Below are positions 17,650 to 25,731 of a DNA stretch of 64,000 nucleotides, piece by piece. The notes below the pieces were generated by a model. It saw nothing but the letters and a program-made list of their open reading frames with translations. It was not told the origin of the DNA and did not search any database. The translations under genes were made by a program, and so were the position numbers. Positions within the stretch are counted from its first letter, which is position 1. Each line of letters starts with the position of its first letter. The DNA is from Alteromonas naphthalenivorans (GTDB taxonomy: Bacteria > Pseudomonadota > Gammaproteobacteria > Enterobacterales > Alteromonadaceae), in assembly GCF_000213655.1 (NCBI RefSeq), contig NC_015554.1:2604001-2668000 (forward strand). The letters are read 5' to 3'.

Positions 17650-18546
17650 ATGAAAATTTTAATGTCAGGCGGCACTGGCCTCATTGGTAGCGCGTTTATT
17701 GAAAAGTTTAAAGGCGAGCATCAGTTTACTGTCATAACAAGAGCCCCAAAAAAAGCTAAGCACCTGCTGGGTAGCAATGTAGCGTTTGTTTCAGATGTGA
17801 GTGACATTGATGATATTGGAATTTTCGATGCTATCATCAATTTGGCTGGCGAACCCATTGCCGACAAACGTTGGACAGACACGCAAAAGCAAAGAATTTG
17901 CGATAGTCGATGGGATATTACTTCTAAACTTGTCGCGAAAATCAATAGTGCCGGCACCCCACCACCTGTATTTATTTCTGGTTCGGCCATCGGTTTTTAT
18001 GGCAGTAAAGGTAGTGTTGATGTTACCGAGCAAACGCCCCCTCATGAAGAGTTCACACACGACCTTTGTGCCAAATGGGAGGCTATCGCTACCTCTGTCG
18101 CCCGCGACGAAACGCGGGTTTGTACGCTAAGAACCGGTGTAGTGTTAGCTGAAAATGGCGGAGCACTAGAGAAAATGGCACTGCCCTTCAAACTAGGATT
18201 AGGCGGCAAAATAGGAAATGGCGAACAGTATTTATCGTGGATCCACATTGAGGACATGGTGTCAGCTATTGCTTACCTACTTGAACATGATAGTTGCCAT
18301 GGGCCGTTCAACCTTACGGCTCCATCTCCTACAACTAATAAAGACTTCTCCCACACATTAGCGGCAACGCTTTCAAGGCCCTGCTTGTTTACCGTTCCAG
18401 GCTTTGTATTAAAAATAGCGATGGGTGAATCGTCTGATATGATTTTAAAAGGGCAAAAGGTGCTCCCTGAAAAGCTCGTAACCTCAGGCTACACGTTTGC
18501 TTACCCTACTTTGCAAGGGGCGTTGGATGCAATTTATAAGCACTGA
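17650..18546 (+). CDS. yfcH: TIGR01777-family NAD(P)-dependent epimerase YfcH
   Basis: This is a 298-residue extended short-chain dehydrogenase. The NAD(P)-binding GGTGLIGSAF motif lies at residues 7-16, NLAGEPIADKRW near residue 75, GSAIGFYG near residue 111 and the C-terminal DUF1731 segment from about residue 245 (GFVLKIAMGESSDMILKGQKVLP). The physiological substrate is not known. It follows folX by 58 bases. A repeat cluster begins 20 bases after its stop codon and may take the place of a terminator. Confidence 0.92.
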   Translation: MKILMSGGTGLIGSAFIEKFKGEHQFTVITRAPKKAKHLLGSNVAFVSDVSDIDDIGIFDAIINLAGEPIADKRWTDTQKQRICDSRWDITSKLVAKINSAGTPPPVFISGSAIGFYGSKGSVDVTEQTPPHEEFTHDLCAKWEAIATSVARDETRVCTLRTGVVLAENGGALEKMALPFKLGLGGKIGNGEQYLSWIHIEDMVSAIAYLLEHDSCHGPFNLTAPSPTTNKDFSHTLAATLSRPCLFTVPGFVLKIAMGESSDMILKGQKVLPEKLVTSGYTFAYPTLQGALDAIYKH

Positions 18547-18566
18547 CGTTCGGAAGCAAATACAGG

Positions 18567-18768
18567 ATTGGACACACACTCGAACTTGAACCAACCGGCT
18601 TTATGGGACACAGAACGAAATTGGACACACACTCAAAGTTAAGTGTGTGTCCAACATTTAATCGCAACATTTAATCGAGTGACTCGTACGACTATTTGTA
18701 CCGACTTCAGATACTCACTTGAGTGACTGTCCGATTTATTTTTGTACTTATTTTCGAGTGACTGTCCC
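18567..18768. repeat. Type A inverted pair and two type B repeats between yfcH and ybbP
   Basis: Type A copies lie at 18567 (forward), 18620 (forward) and 18641 (reverse). The last two form a perfect 13-base-pair hairpin, TTGGACACACACT/AGTGTGTGTCCAA, with an 8-base loop (18621-18654). Type B reverse copies (GAGTGACTGTCC) lie at 18721 and 18756, and a shortened one (GAGTGACTCG) near 18678. A 13-base direct repeat (CAACATTTAATCG) sits at about 18653-18678. The region lies between the convergent genes yfcH and ybbP, a typical place for REP-like elements. Confidence 0.85.
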
Positions 18769-18837
18769 TTTCATCCCGCTTTCATCTCCCTTACGCTTTA
18801 AAACGGTCTTTCCTAACTTTCAACAGCTATACATCCT

Positions 18838-21360
18838 TTAGACCATCTTCCTAAGCAGTGCCGAAGTATTTAAGGTAAGTAACCGCCAGCAGCCAATTGC
18901 ACCTAAAGCACCCACCACAATTGCCCCGACAATCGGTGCAATTACCCAATACTCTAAGTGAAGACTTGCAGTCATTTGAAACACGTTGGTTTGCAGCATA
19001 AACAAGCTGAGCTCATTGGCGAGCGCTGCCATGAAACCTGCAACAACACCTATGATGACAAACTCGAACACCACGCTTTTGCGAATTAAACTGCCTTTCG
19101 CCCCAAGCGTTCTTAAAATAGCCAGCTCTTGTCGTCTTTCATCCATGCTAGCTTGAACCTGGGCTATTAACACTAAACTGCCTGCTACAAGCACCAGCAC
19201 TAAGATAAACTCAATGGCCACCGACACTTGATTAACAATATCTCTTAGCTGATTAATTCGCGCATCAACATCGAACATGGTGATAGACGCAAATGGCTTT
19301 AACAACGTGGTTAGTTGTGATTTCTGCGCTTCGGGCAAATAAAAACTGGTGATGTAGGTTGGATTGAACGCCGCCATGGCCTCAGGTTGAATAACAAAGA
19401 AAAAGTTAGGCTGCATGGTTTGCCAGTTCACTTTTCTAAAACTTGTTACCTTAGTTTTAACGATTTCACTGCCCACATTGAATGTGAGCATATCGCCTAA
19501 TTCAATACCAAGTCGCTCGCCTACATCGGTTTCAACTGAAACAGCGAATACGCCTTCGTCTAATGCATCAGGGTTGTCACCATGCCATGTACCACTGGTA
19601 ATCTCGTTCTCTTTTTGTAACGAATTACTCCAAGTTAAATTCGCTTCACGTCCAAGTCCTTGTCTACCTTCAGTATTTGAATCTTCCTCTTTAGATACTT
19701 CGGTATTTACACTGTCATCATTCACTGCAACGAAGCGCCCTCGTATTACAGGATAGAACTCTTCGATGGTAATTCCGTTTGATTTGAAGTGTGTGTCCAA
19801 TTCTGTTTTTTGATCGCCAGTGATATTAATCAAAAAGTAATTGGGTGTACCTTCTGGCAACTGAGAGCGCCACTGCGATACCATGTCGTTGCGCATAACC
19901 AATACAACTAGCAACAACATGGTAGTGACTGAAAAACTAATCAGCTGAACACTATTTTCCATTGAACGGCGTTTAATTCGCGCCCAAGCAAGCTGCCAAG
20001 GCCCCATTTTTCCTGAGCCGAATTTACGTCCCGCTGCAATCAGCAAAAAGGTTGCGCCTAGCAGCCCCGCGACTAAAACCACGCCAGAGCCAAACAAAAT
20101 AAGGCTGATCATCAAATCTTGGCTATAAATCCACATCAAGAGAAATATCGCACCGCCTGAGGCCACATACTGAATGGTCCGAGAACGTAAATTAGTGCTT
20201 AAATCACGCCTTAGCACACGCAGTGGAGGAATTGAAAACAACTGCATCAATGGATAAAGCGAGAATAATAACGAGCAGGTTGCCCCTGTGAAAACAGCGA
20301 TTAGCACTGGCCGCCAATGCCAAATAGATAACGCCACATCAACTTGTTCAGCAACTAACCACACCACAACTTGCTGGCCAATGAAGCCCATTATTAATCC
20401 AATAATAATGCCTAGCCCAGTAATAAATAGAATTTGAAGAAGATAGATACGGCGAATGACTTGCTTTGTCGCACCGAGTGTTTTCATGATAGCGACAGGG
20501 TCGAAATGACGTTGACTGTAACGCTGGGCTGCCACCGCAATGGAAACCGCTGCAAGCACTATGGCAAGTAAACTCGCCAATAAAAAATACCGCTCAGCAC
20601 TCGCTACCGAACGTCCAATGGCCGATTCGTCATCTTCAACGGTACGCCAATTATGTAAGTCATCTTGCAAGTTAGGGCTGAGCCAGTCGTAAAAATTACT
20701 AATAGCACTCCTTTCGCCTTCAAAATAGCCCACGTAACGTGCCCGACTGCCAGGCCCGGTTATAGCCGTTGCATCCAAATCGGACAGTCTAATCAAAGCG
20801 ATTGGTTCGGTGTTAAATACACTGAACCCTGCATCAGGTATATCAACCAACACTTTGGTTACCGTGAATTCAGCATCGCCTATTTCAATACTGTCTCCCA
20901 AACTAAGCTTCAGAGTTTGAAACAACAGAGACTGCAGCCACACTTCGCCGGGCTTGGGCAAATCTGTTGCCGCTTCTTTTTGTCCAAAAGGCACATCAGT
21001 AATATTAACCGTGCCCTTCAGTGGATAATTCTCGTTTACAGCCCTAAGGTCCACCAATGACATTTCGTCACGATGAAAGACCATCGACCGAGTAGTCACC
21101 TGCTTTGCCGTGTTAAGCCCCTCATCTCGAGCCTGCTGCAACCAAGTATCATTAATGGGTGTATCAGAGCGTAACTGTGCATCAGCTGCGATAAAAGCCG
21201 CTGAACGCTCTTTTAGCGCACCTTGCAACCGCTCACTAAATAACGACAGCGACAATACCGCGCCTACCGACAATACAATTGCCAACAAGATAATGGTAAG
21301 CTCTCCGCGCTTCGCCTCATGCCGAAACAATCGCCATGCCAAGGTCGATGTCATGCTCAT
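18838..21360 (-). CDS. ybbP: ABC transporter permease YbbP (FtsX/MacB superfamily)
   Basis: This 840-residue membrane protein has an N-terminal TM helix (about residues 20-42), a large periplasmic region, and two FtsX-type permease domains with several TM helices near residues 255-350 and 395-490. A final trio follows after about residue 710. It pairs with the ATPase YbbA. The YbbA-YbbP system is of the mechanotransmission type rather than a pore, by family knowledge. Position, length and motifs (YPVIRGRF near residue 532) match E. coli YbbP. A copy of the type A repeat lies in frame at about residues 518-524 (ELDTHFK). Alignment with E. coli from memory suggests no length change there. Confidence 0.9.
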   Translation of the reverse strand: MSMTSTLAWRLFRHEAKRGELTIILLAIVLSVGAVLSLSLFSERLQGALKERSAAFIAADAQLRSDTPINDTWLQQARDEGLNTAKQVTTRSMVFHRDEMSLVDLRAVNENYPLKGTVNITDVPFGQKEAATDLPKPGEVWLQSLLFQTLKLSLGDSIEIGDAEFTVTKVLVDIPDAGFSVFNTEPIALIRLSDLDATAITGPGSRARYVGYFEGERSAISNFYDWLSPNLQDDLHNWRTVEDDESAIGRSVASAERYFLLASLLAIVLAAVSIAVAAQRYSQRHFDPVAIMKTLGATKQVIRRIYLLQILFITGLGIIIGLIMGFIGQQVVVWLVAEQVDVALSIWHWRPVLIAVFTGATCSLLFSLYPLMQLFSIPPLRVLRRDLSTNLRSRTIQYVASGGAIFLLMWIYSQDLMISLILFGSGVVLVAGLLGATFLLIAAGRKFGSGKMGPWQLAWARIKRRSMENSVQLISFSVTTMLLLVVLVMRNDMVSQWRSQLPEGTPNYFLINITGDQKTELDTHFKSNGITIEEFYPVIRGRFVAVNDDSVNTEVSKEEDSNTEGRQGLGREANLTWSNSLQKENEITSGTWHGDNPDALDEGVFAVSVETDVGERLGIELGDMLTFNVGSEIVKTKVTSFRKVNWQTMQPNFFFVIQPEAMAAFNPTYITSFYLPEAQKSQLTTLLKPFASITMFDVDARINQLRDIVNQVSVAIEFILVLVLVAGSLVLIAQVQASMDERRQELAILRTLGAKGSLIRKSVVFEFVIIGVVAGFMAALANELSLFMLQTNVFQMTASLHLEYWVIAPIVGAIVVGALGAIGCWRLLTLNTSALLRKMV
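19786..19803. repeat. Type A repeat core inside ybbP
   Basis: GAAGTGTGTGTCCAATTC on the plus strand matches the dispersed type A motif over about 14-15 contiguous bases. On the coding strand it reads GAATTGGACACACACTTC and encodes ELDTHF. It is a single copy without neighbours. Confidence 0.55.
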
Positions 21361-21375
21361 TTATAGGGCCTCCAT

Positions 21376-22074
21376 CTAAACAGCCTCTGAGCGCTGACGA
21401 GGCGATACTGGGGTCGACTCTGTCAAAACACCCGCCTGCATGGTTAACTGCCTGTCACACTTAGCGGCAAGCTCGTTATCGTGGGTAACAAGTACCAATG
21501 TTGTACCTTTCTCTCGATTGAGCGCGAAAAGGAGCTCTTCGACTTTGTGGCTGTTTGTTGCATCCAAGTTTCCAGTAGGCTCATCGGCAAATAAAATTTT
21601 AGGTGAAGTAATAAAAGCCCGCGCAATAGCAACTCGCTGTTGTTCACCACCTGAAAGTTGATTTGGGTAATGACTCGCGCGATGCCCAATGCCTACTTGT
21701 TCAAGAATCTTACTCGCCATCTGCTTAGGGTTATCTAAACCCGCAATTTCGGCTGGCAGCATTACGTTTTCAATAGCGGTTAAGCTTTGCACTAACATAA
21801 AGCTTTGAAAAATAAACCCTACTTTTTGCCCCCGAAGTACAGCGCGAGCCTCTTCATCCATGGTATGCAGTGGTTCACCATCAAGGTGAATTTCGCCTTT
21901 GGAAACTTCATCTAGGCCGGCCAACAGCCCCAACAGAGTAGATTTTCCTGAACCTGACGCACCAATAATGGCAACGGACTCACCGGACTTGACTTCAAAA
22001 GAGATAGGATGAAGGATCTCAAGCTTACCTTCGCTCGTATTTACAGACTTAGTTACTTTGGATGTTTTTATCAT
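21376..22074 (-). CDS. ybbA: ABC transporter ATP-binding protein YbbA
   Basis: This 232-residue ABC ATPase of the MacB/LolD class has Walker A GASGSGKST near residue 37, Q-loop QSFMLVQSLTA near residue 91, signature LSGGEQQR near residue 141, Walker B ILFADEPTG near residue 160 and the H-loop VTHD. It precedes ybbP by 15 bases and is divergent from tesA (17 bases between starts), exactly as in E. coli. The tesA-ybbA-ybbP linkage suggests envelope lipid or lipoprotein handling, but the substrate is not established. Confidence 0.92.
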   Translation of the reverse strand: MIKTSKVTKSVNTSEGKLEILHPISFEVKSGESVAIIGASGSGKSTLLGLLAGLDEVSKGEIHLDGEPLHTMDEEARAVLRGQKVGFIFQSFMLVQSLTAIENVMLPAEIAGLDNPKQMASKILEQVGIGHRASHYPNQLSGGEQQRVAIARAFITSPKILFADEPTGNLDATNSHKVEELLFALNREKGTTLVLVTHDNELAAKCDRQLTMQAGVLTESTPVSPRQRSEAV

Positions 22075-22091
22075 ATAGGGGTCATTAATTC

Positions 22092-22748
22092 GTGATTTAT
22101 CGTTTTCGCAGCGCCGTTTTGTTCACACTGCTTTTATTAATACCGTTATCTGCATTATCAGATCAGACCGATACCATCGTCCCCAATAATTCAGCTAAAT
22201 TACTGATTCTAGGTGACAGCCTATCTGCTGCTTATGGGTTAGATCAACAAGAAGGTTGGGTGAGTTTGTTACAAAAACGCTGGCGTGACGAGAATATATC
22301 GATCGATATTGTAAATGCTGCGGTAAGCGGTGAGACCACTGATGGCGGTTTAGCTAGGCTTCCGAGGTTAATTGAACAACATACGCCAAGCCATATTTTA
22401 GTAGAACTCGGTGGTAATGATGGCCTGCAAGGGCACAGTATCAGTAAGATTAGGAACAACTTGAGCGCAATTGTTAGCATAGCAAAATCGGACAATACAA
22501 CCGTTTTTGTGCAAGACATGCAGATACCCACTAATTACGGTAAACGCTATACACAAATGTTTAGCGACACTTTTGATACCGTGTCAGAGCAACATGAAGT
22601 TACAAAAATTCCTTTTTTTCTTGAGGACATAGCACTTCAAAAAGACTTGATGCAACGTGATGGTATTCACCCTAACGCAAAAGCTCAGCCTATGATTGTC
22701 GAATTTATGTTCGAAAAACTGACGCCTTTGATCATGAATAATCAATAA
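22092..22748 (+). CDS. tesA: Arylesterase / acyl-CoA thioesterase I / lysophospholipase L1 TesA
   Basis: This is a periplasmic SGNH-family esterase of 218 residues with a signal peptide (residues 1-23). The four SGNH blocks are visible: GDSLSAAYG with Ser43, the Gly at VSGETTDGG, GGNDGL with Asn, and DGIHPNA with the catalytic Asp and His. Known TesA enzymes hydrolyse acyl-CoA, lysophospholipids and aryl esters. The start is a GTG; its promoter region overlaps that of ybbA on the opposite strand. Confidence 0.93.
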   Translation: MIYRFRSAVLFTLLLLIPLSALSDQTDTIVPNNSAKLLILGDSLSAAYGLDQQEGWVSLLQKRWRDENISIDIVNAAVSGETTDGGLARLPRLIEQHTPSHILVELGGNDGLQGHSISKIRNNLSAIVSIAKSDNTTVFVQDMQIPTNYGKRYTQMFSDTFDTVSEQHEVTKIPFFLEDIALQKDLMQRDGIHPNAKAQPMIVEFMFEKLTPLIMNNQ

Positions 22749-22816
22749 CGTGTGCTATGCTCTTAAACTTAGAATGTAAATGCGAAAACAAGTAACAACT
22801 TAATTTGGAGATTGTT

Positions 22817-23002
22817 ATGGACGTTTCATCATCAACGTCAACGCCAGTATCGAATGTACTTCAGTCGCCACAACAAGAACCTCAACGACAGGTTCAACAA
22901 CGTGCTAGTCAGCAAACTGAAGTAAGTGCGCCCCAACAGACGCAACAAGCGGCTCCTGCCTCTGACAGTAGAGTGGGTTCCCGTATCGACACTTACGTTT
23001 AA
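22817..23002 (+). CDS. Small Gln/Ser/Pro-rich hypothetical protein
   Basis: I do not recognise this 61-residue protein. It is low in complexity: Ser/Thr/Pro at the start, then a Gln-rich middle (QQEPQRQVQQRASQQ), ending SRVGSRIDTYV. There is no signal peptide, TM segment or cysteine. The ATG at 22817 is chosen because GGAG (22807-22810) is well placed. The C-terminal segment GSRIDTYV looks less biased and may be the conserved part. Short proteins of this kind, with a disordered body and conserved tail, occur in Alteromonadales. It lies 80 bases upstream of the RAYT gene, in the same direction. Confidence 0.6.
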   Translation: MDVSSSTSTPVSNVLQSPQQEPQRQVQQRASQQTEVSAPQQTQQAAPASDSRVGSRIDTYV

Positions 23003-23081
23003 TTGAAAACCCGCCCTAAGCACAGTAGTTTATTACCGCATTTCCAGCATAATTATTTCCGAACCACTCGGAGATATGGAA

Positions 23082-24062
23082 ATGCCGCTACCTCGTTACA
23101 AGCAAGTCAATTTAGAAGTTACGCCCTACTATCACTGCACATCACGTTGTGTGCGGCAATCTTTCCTTTGTGGCGTTGATGCTATTACTGGCAAAAACTA
23201 CAACCATCGCAGACAGTGGATTGTAGATAGACTTCATAGGCTCACGAAAACCTTCGCGATTGACTTGTGTGCCTATGCAGTAATGCACAATCATACCCAT
23301 GTTGTGGTGCATATAGCGAAAGCGAGAGCTGAACACTGGAGCATGGATGAAGTGTTACTTCGGTGGAAGTCTTTTTATCGCTGCCCCTCATTAGTCCAAC
23401 GGTATCTCGATGAAGAAAGTCGAGGTTCACTTTCTGAAGTAGAGCTTCAAAAAGTTGAAGAATTAAGCGAAATTTATCGGCATCGGCTATATAGCGTAAG
23501 TTGGTTTATGCGCCTGCTTAATGAATTTATTGCGCGAAAAGCTAACAAAGAAGATGAATGTACTGGATATTTTTGGGAGCGCCGATTTAAGAGCCAAGCA
23601 ATATTGTCGGAGAATGCGCTAGCGGTAACCATGGCCTATACCGATTTAAACCCCATCCGAGCCGGTATAGCCAAAACATCAGAACAATCAAACTTTACCA
23701 GTATTCAATACAGAATTAACGCATTGAAAGTAAACAAAGTACCTGCTCGGCTTATGCCATTTAATGACCAAGTTCCGGTTAATGAAATAAGCCTACCTTT
23801 CAAATTGAGCGACTACTTAGTGCTTGTAGATGAAACCGGTCGCGTTATGCGACCAGACAAGAAGGGTGCTATCCCTCAGAAAATGAAGCCTATCTTGGAC
23901 AGACTTAAACTCTCTAATAATTCATGGATTACCCTTTCAACCAAACTAGAAAGGAAATTTACAGGCCCTATTGGCTCTGCTGAGCGAATTTGCGTGTTTG
24001 CATCAGCTTGCGAATATGGCAGAAAACCCAACATAGCTAATGCCAGAAGATATCTTCAATAG
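23082..24062 (+). CDS. REP-associated tyrosine transposase (Y1/HUH family, RAYT)
   Basis: This is a domesticated IS200/IS605-like Y1 transposase. The HUH-type metal-binding pair is in AYAVMHNHTHVVVHI (near residues 71-73) and the likely catalytic Tyr is in AYTDLNPIRAGI (near residue 186). The context FWERRFKSQAIL is typical of RAYTs. Known RAYTs cut and process REP hairpins scattered in the same genome. The length (326 residues) is on the long side, with about 130 residues after the Tyr of unclear function. I prefer the ATG at 23082 because GGAG (23070-23073) is 8 bases away; the ATG at 23076 is too close. There are no IS ends or target duplications, and no type A/B repeats directly flank it; the nearest lie about 1.1 kb downstream. 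Confidence 0.85.
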   Translation: MPLPRYKQVNLEVTPYYHCTSRCVRQSFLCGVDAITGKNYNHRRQWIVDRLHRLTKTFAIDLCAYAVMHNHTHVVVHIAKARAEHWSMDEVLLRWKSFYRCPSLVQRYLDEESRGSLSEVELQKVEELSEIYRHRLYSVSWFMRLLNEFIARKANKEDECTGYFWERRFKSQAILSENALAVTMAYTDLNPIRAGIAKTSEQSNFTSIQYRINALKVNKVPARLMPFNDQVPVNEISLPFKLSDYLVLVDETGRVMRPDKKGAIPQKMKPILDRLKLSNNSWITLSTKLERKFTGPIGSAERICVFASACEYGRKPNIANARRYLQ

Positions 24063-24128
24063 ACTTTTAGGTTTTAGTTTTTTTAAGCGACATCAACAAA
24101 ACACCACGGTTGATATGTTTTAAATAGT

Positions 24129-25067
24129 CTAGTGTGAGGCTTGCCTGGCTAATACATCTACAATTTCTTGTGATTTTGATAATCGCCTGATGTCGTTAAA
24201 CAATAATTCAGCTTCAGGGTACTGCCTTTTTAAATAGCCACACCACTGCTTTATTCGGTTTGGGTAGTATTTGCCCTTATCGCCGTAGATTTCGTAGCCC
24301 GAATAGCGGATAAGCAACGCGGCCACATCTTCCCATGCCATAGGCGGTTCGCCATCACGAATACACCTTGCTAGGTTTGGCATGGCAAGTGCCCCCCTAC
24401 CTACCATTAAGTTGGTGCAGGCGGATTGCTCCTGGCAACGCTTGCCGTCTTCTTCATTCCATATTTCGCCATTGGCCACTAATGGAATATCGGTATTTTG
24501 CTTTATTTTAGCGATCCAATCCCAGTAAGCTGGCGGCTTATAGCCTTCCGTCTTTGTTCTGGCGTGCACAACTAGCTCAGATGCGCCCGCTTCGGTTATA
24601 GCGATAGCATTTTCTACGGCAAGAGATTTATCTTCAAATCCCAACCGAATTTTAGCTGATACAGGTTGTGAGGCTGGTACGGCATCACGAACCGCTTTTA
24701 CGATGTCATACAAAGCTTGGGTTTCTTTTAACAGAACCGCCCCGCCTTTACTTTTATTGACGGTTTTTGCAGGGCAGCCAAAATTTAAATCTACACCCGG
24801 TGAACCCAAATCAACCGCAGTGTGAGCATTTTCTGCCAGCCATTGTGGATGCTGCCCTAATAATTGCACGCGCACAGGCACGCCGTTAGGGGTTTTGCCG
24901 CCATTATGTAGTTCGGGACATAGTTTGTAGAAGGTTTTATTGGGAAGTTTTTGATCAACTACTCTAACGAATTCAGTTACACACTGATCGAACCCACCCA
25001 CATGAGTAAGCATATCTCGCATTAAATGGTCGACAACACCTTCCATAGGCGCCAGCATGATTTTCAT
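24129..25067 (-). CDS. dusC: tRNA-dihydrouridine(16) synthase DusC
   Basis: DusC is an FMN-dependent reductase of uridine 16 in the tRNA D-loop. The TIM barrel begins LAPMEGVVDHLMRD. The DusC-specific segment TEFVRVVDQKLPNKTFYKLCPEL distinguishes it from DusA and DusB. Catalytic Cys98 is in NFGCPAKTV, followed by VHARTKTEGY and VANGEIWN. The 312-residue length and near line-by-line similarity to E. coli DusC support the call. It is a single gene, convergent with the RAYT gene (66 bases between stops). Confidence 0.94.
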   Translation of the reverse strand: MKIMLAPMEGVVDHLMRDMLTHVGGFDQCVTEFVRVVDQKLPNKTFYKLCPELHNGGKTPNGVPVRVQLLGQHPQWLAENAHTAVDLGSPGVDLNFGCPAKTVNKSKGGAVLLKETQALYDIVKAVRDAVPASQPVSAKIRLGFEDKSLAVENAIAITEAGASELVVHARTKTEGYKPPAYWDWIAKIKQNTDIPLVANGEIWNEEDGKRCQEQSACTNLMVGRGALAMPNLARCIRDGEPPMAWEDVAALLIRYSGYEIYGDKGKYYPNRIKQWCGYLKRQYPEAELLFNDIRRLSKSQEIVDVLARQASH

Positions 25068-25178
25068 AACTAAAATTTCGCTAAAACTGAGTGATTAAAA
25101 TGGGCGCGAGAGTGTAGCAAAGTGCGGGTTATATGACCATGCTATTTAAGTGTCGATAAGAATTTGTGTACGTTTTTT

Positions 25179-25282
25179 TGACTGTCCGATTTTATACACA
25201 TTGATGCGTTGCTTGAGAGAAGTTTGAGTGACTGTCCAAGATTTAAGTTTGTGTCTAACCTTAACTTGAGTGTGTGTCCAAC
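25179..25282. repeat. Type B, B and A repeats, the last forming the 3' end of a small gene
   Basis: All are in reverse orientation: TGACTGTCCGAT at 25179, GAGTGACTGTCCAA at 25226 and GAGTGTGTGTCCAAC at 25268. A decayed copy (AGTTTGTGTCTAAC) is at 25246. The type A copy at 25268-25282 lies inside the coding region of the DUF1289 gene. Confidence 0.8.
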
Positions 25283-25434
25283 TTTTGTTGTTCTAGGCGG
25301 GTGAGGATGTTTTGTTTTTGCTGTGTGCTGTAATTCGACCAGTTGGTAATTTCTTTGATTGTACGTTTACAACCGGTGCATACTTCGTCTTCGTCTAGTT
25401 TACAGTTGGCAATACAGGGTGAAGTAATACTCAC
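25261..25434 (-). CDS. DUF1289 family small zinc-ribbon-like protein
   Basis: This 57-residue protein has the DUF1289 pattern: SPCIANCKLDEDEVCTGCKRTIKEI with four cysteines (CxxxC...CxxC), followed by a Trp-containing segment (EITNWSNY). The four Cys could bind a metal. The function of DUF1289 is unknown. It starts with GTG, overlapping the stop codon of the upstream gene (GTGA). The last seven residues, KLDTHSS, are encoded by a type A dispersed repeat, which also supplies the sequence leading to the stop. The original C-terminus was therefore probably replaced when the repeat arrived. It is below the usual length cut-off of gene callers. Confidence 0.8.
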   Translation of the reverse strand: MSITSPCIANCKLDEDEVCTGCKRTIKEITNWSNYSTQQKQNILTRLEQQKLDTHSS

Positions 25435-25664
25435 GAATATTTGGCCTTAAGGTTTAGTTTATTACTGGCATTTTCTTTAGCTACAAGAGTTGCTTGCAGC
25501 ATAACATCAATTACTTTTTGCGTAGGTTCTTTGGCGGTCCACATACAAACATGCACACCAAACTTCGTATTTAAGAATGCGTCGAACTGGGCTTTATCTT
25601 CATAATCCCCCGTCACTAGTTGTTGTTTATAACCATCATAAATTAATGCAGAAAATGTAAACAC
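25431..25664 (-). CDS. Hypothetical protein, 77 residues
   Basis: I do not recognise the family with certainty. The protein is small, soluble and mixed alpha/beta: VFTFSALIYDGYKQQLV, then an acidic turn (TGDYEDKAQFDAFLNTKFG), then a helix (VIDVMLQATLVAKENA) and a basic end. The start GTG at 25664 has a near-perfect AGGAGG five bases upstream; a TTG further upstream is also in frame but less likely. It overlaps the DUF1289 gene by four bases, so the two form an operon. Confidence 0.6.
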   Translation of the reverse strand: MFTFSALIYDGYKQQLVTGDYEDKAQFDAFLNTKFGVHVCMWTAKEPTQKVIDVMLQATLVAKENASNKLNLKAKYS

Positions 25665-25731
25665 GTAAGCCTCCTCATCGAGAAGGCCCAACTATACATC
25701 TAGACGTCTAAACATTCAAACATCTAAACGT

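Noticed and set aside
20774..20786. AAATCGGACAGTC in ybbP, matching 13 bases of a type B flank
   Set aside because: The match stops before the CACTC part, and the codons encode the ordinary RLSDL segment of the protein, so I treat it as chance.
23082..24062. Possible complete IS200/IS605 element around the Y1 transposase
   Set aside because: No subterminal hairpins or tnpB were seen at either side; the sequence features fit a stationary RAYT instead.
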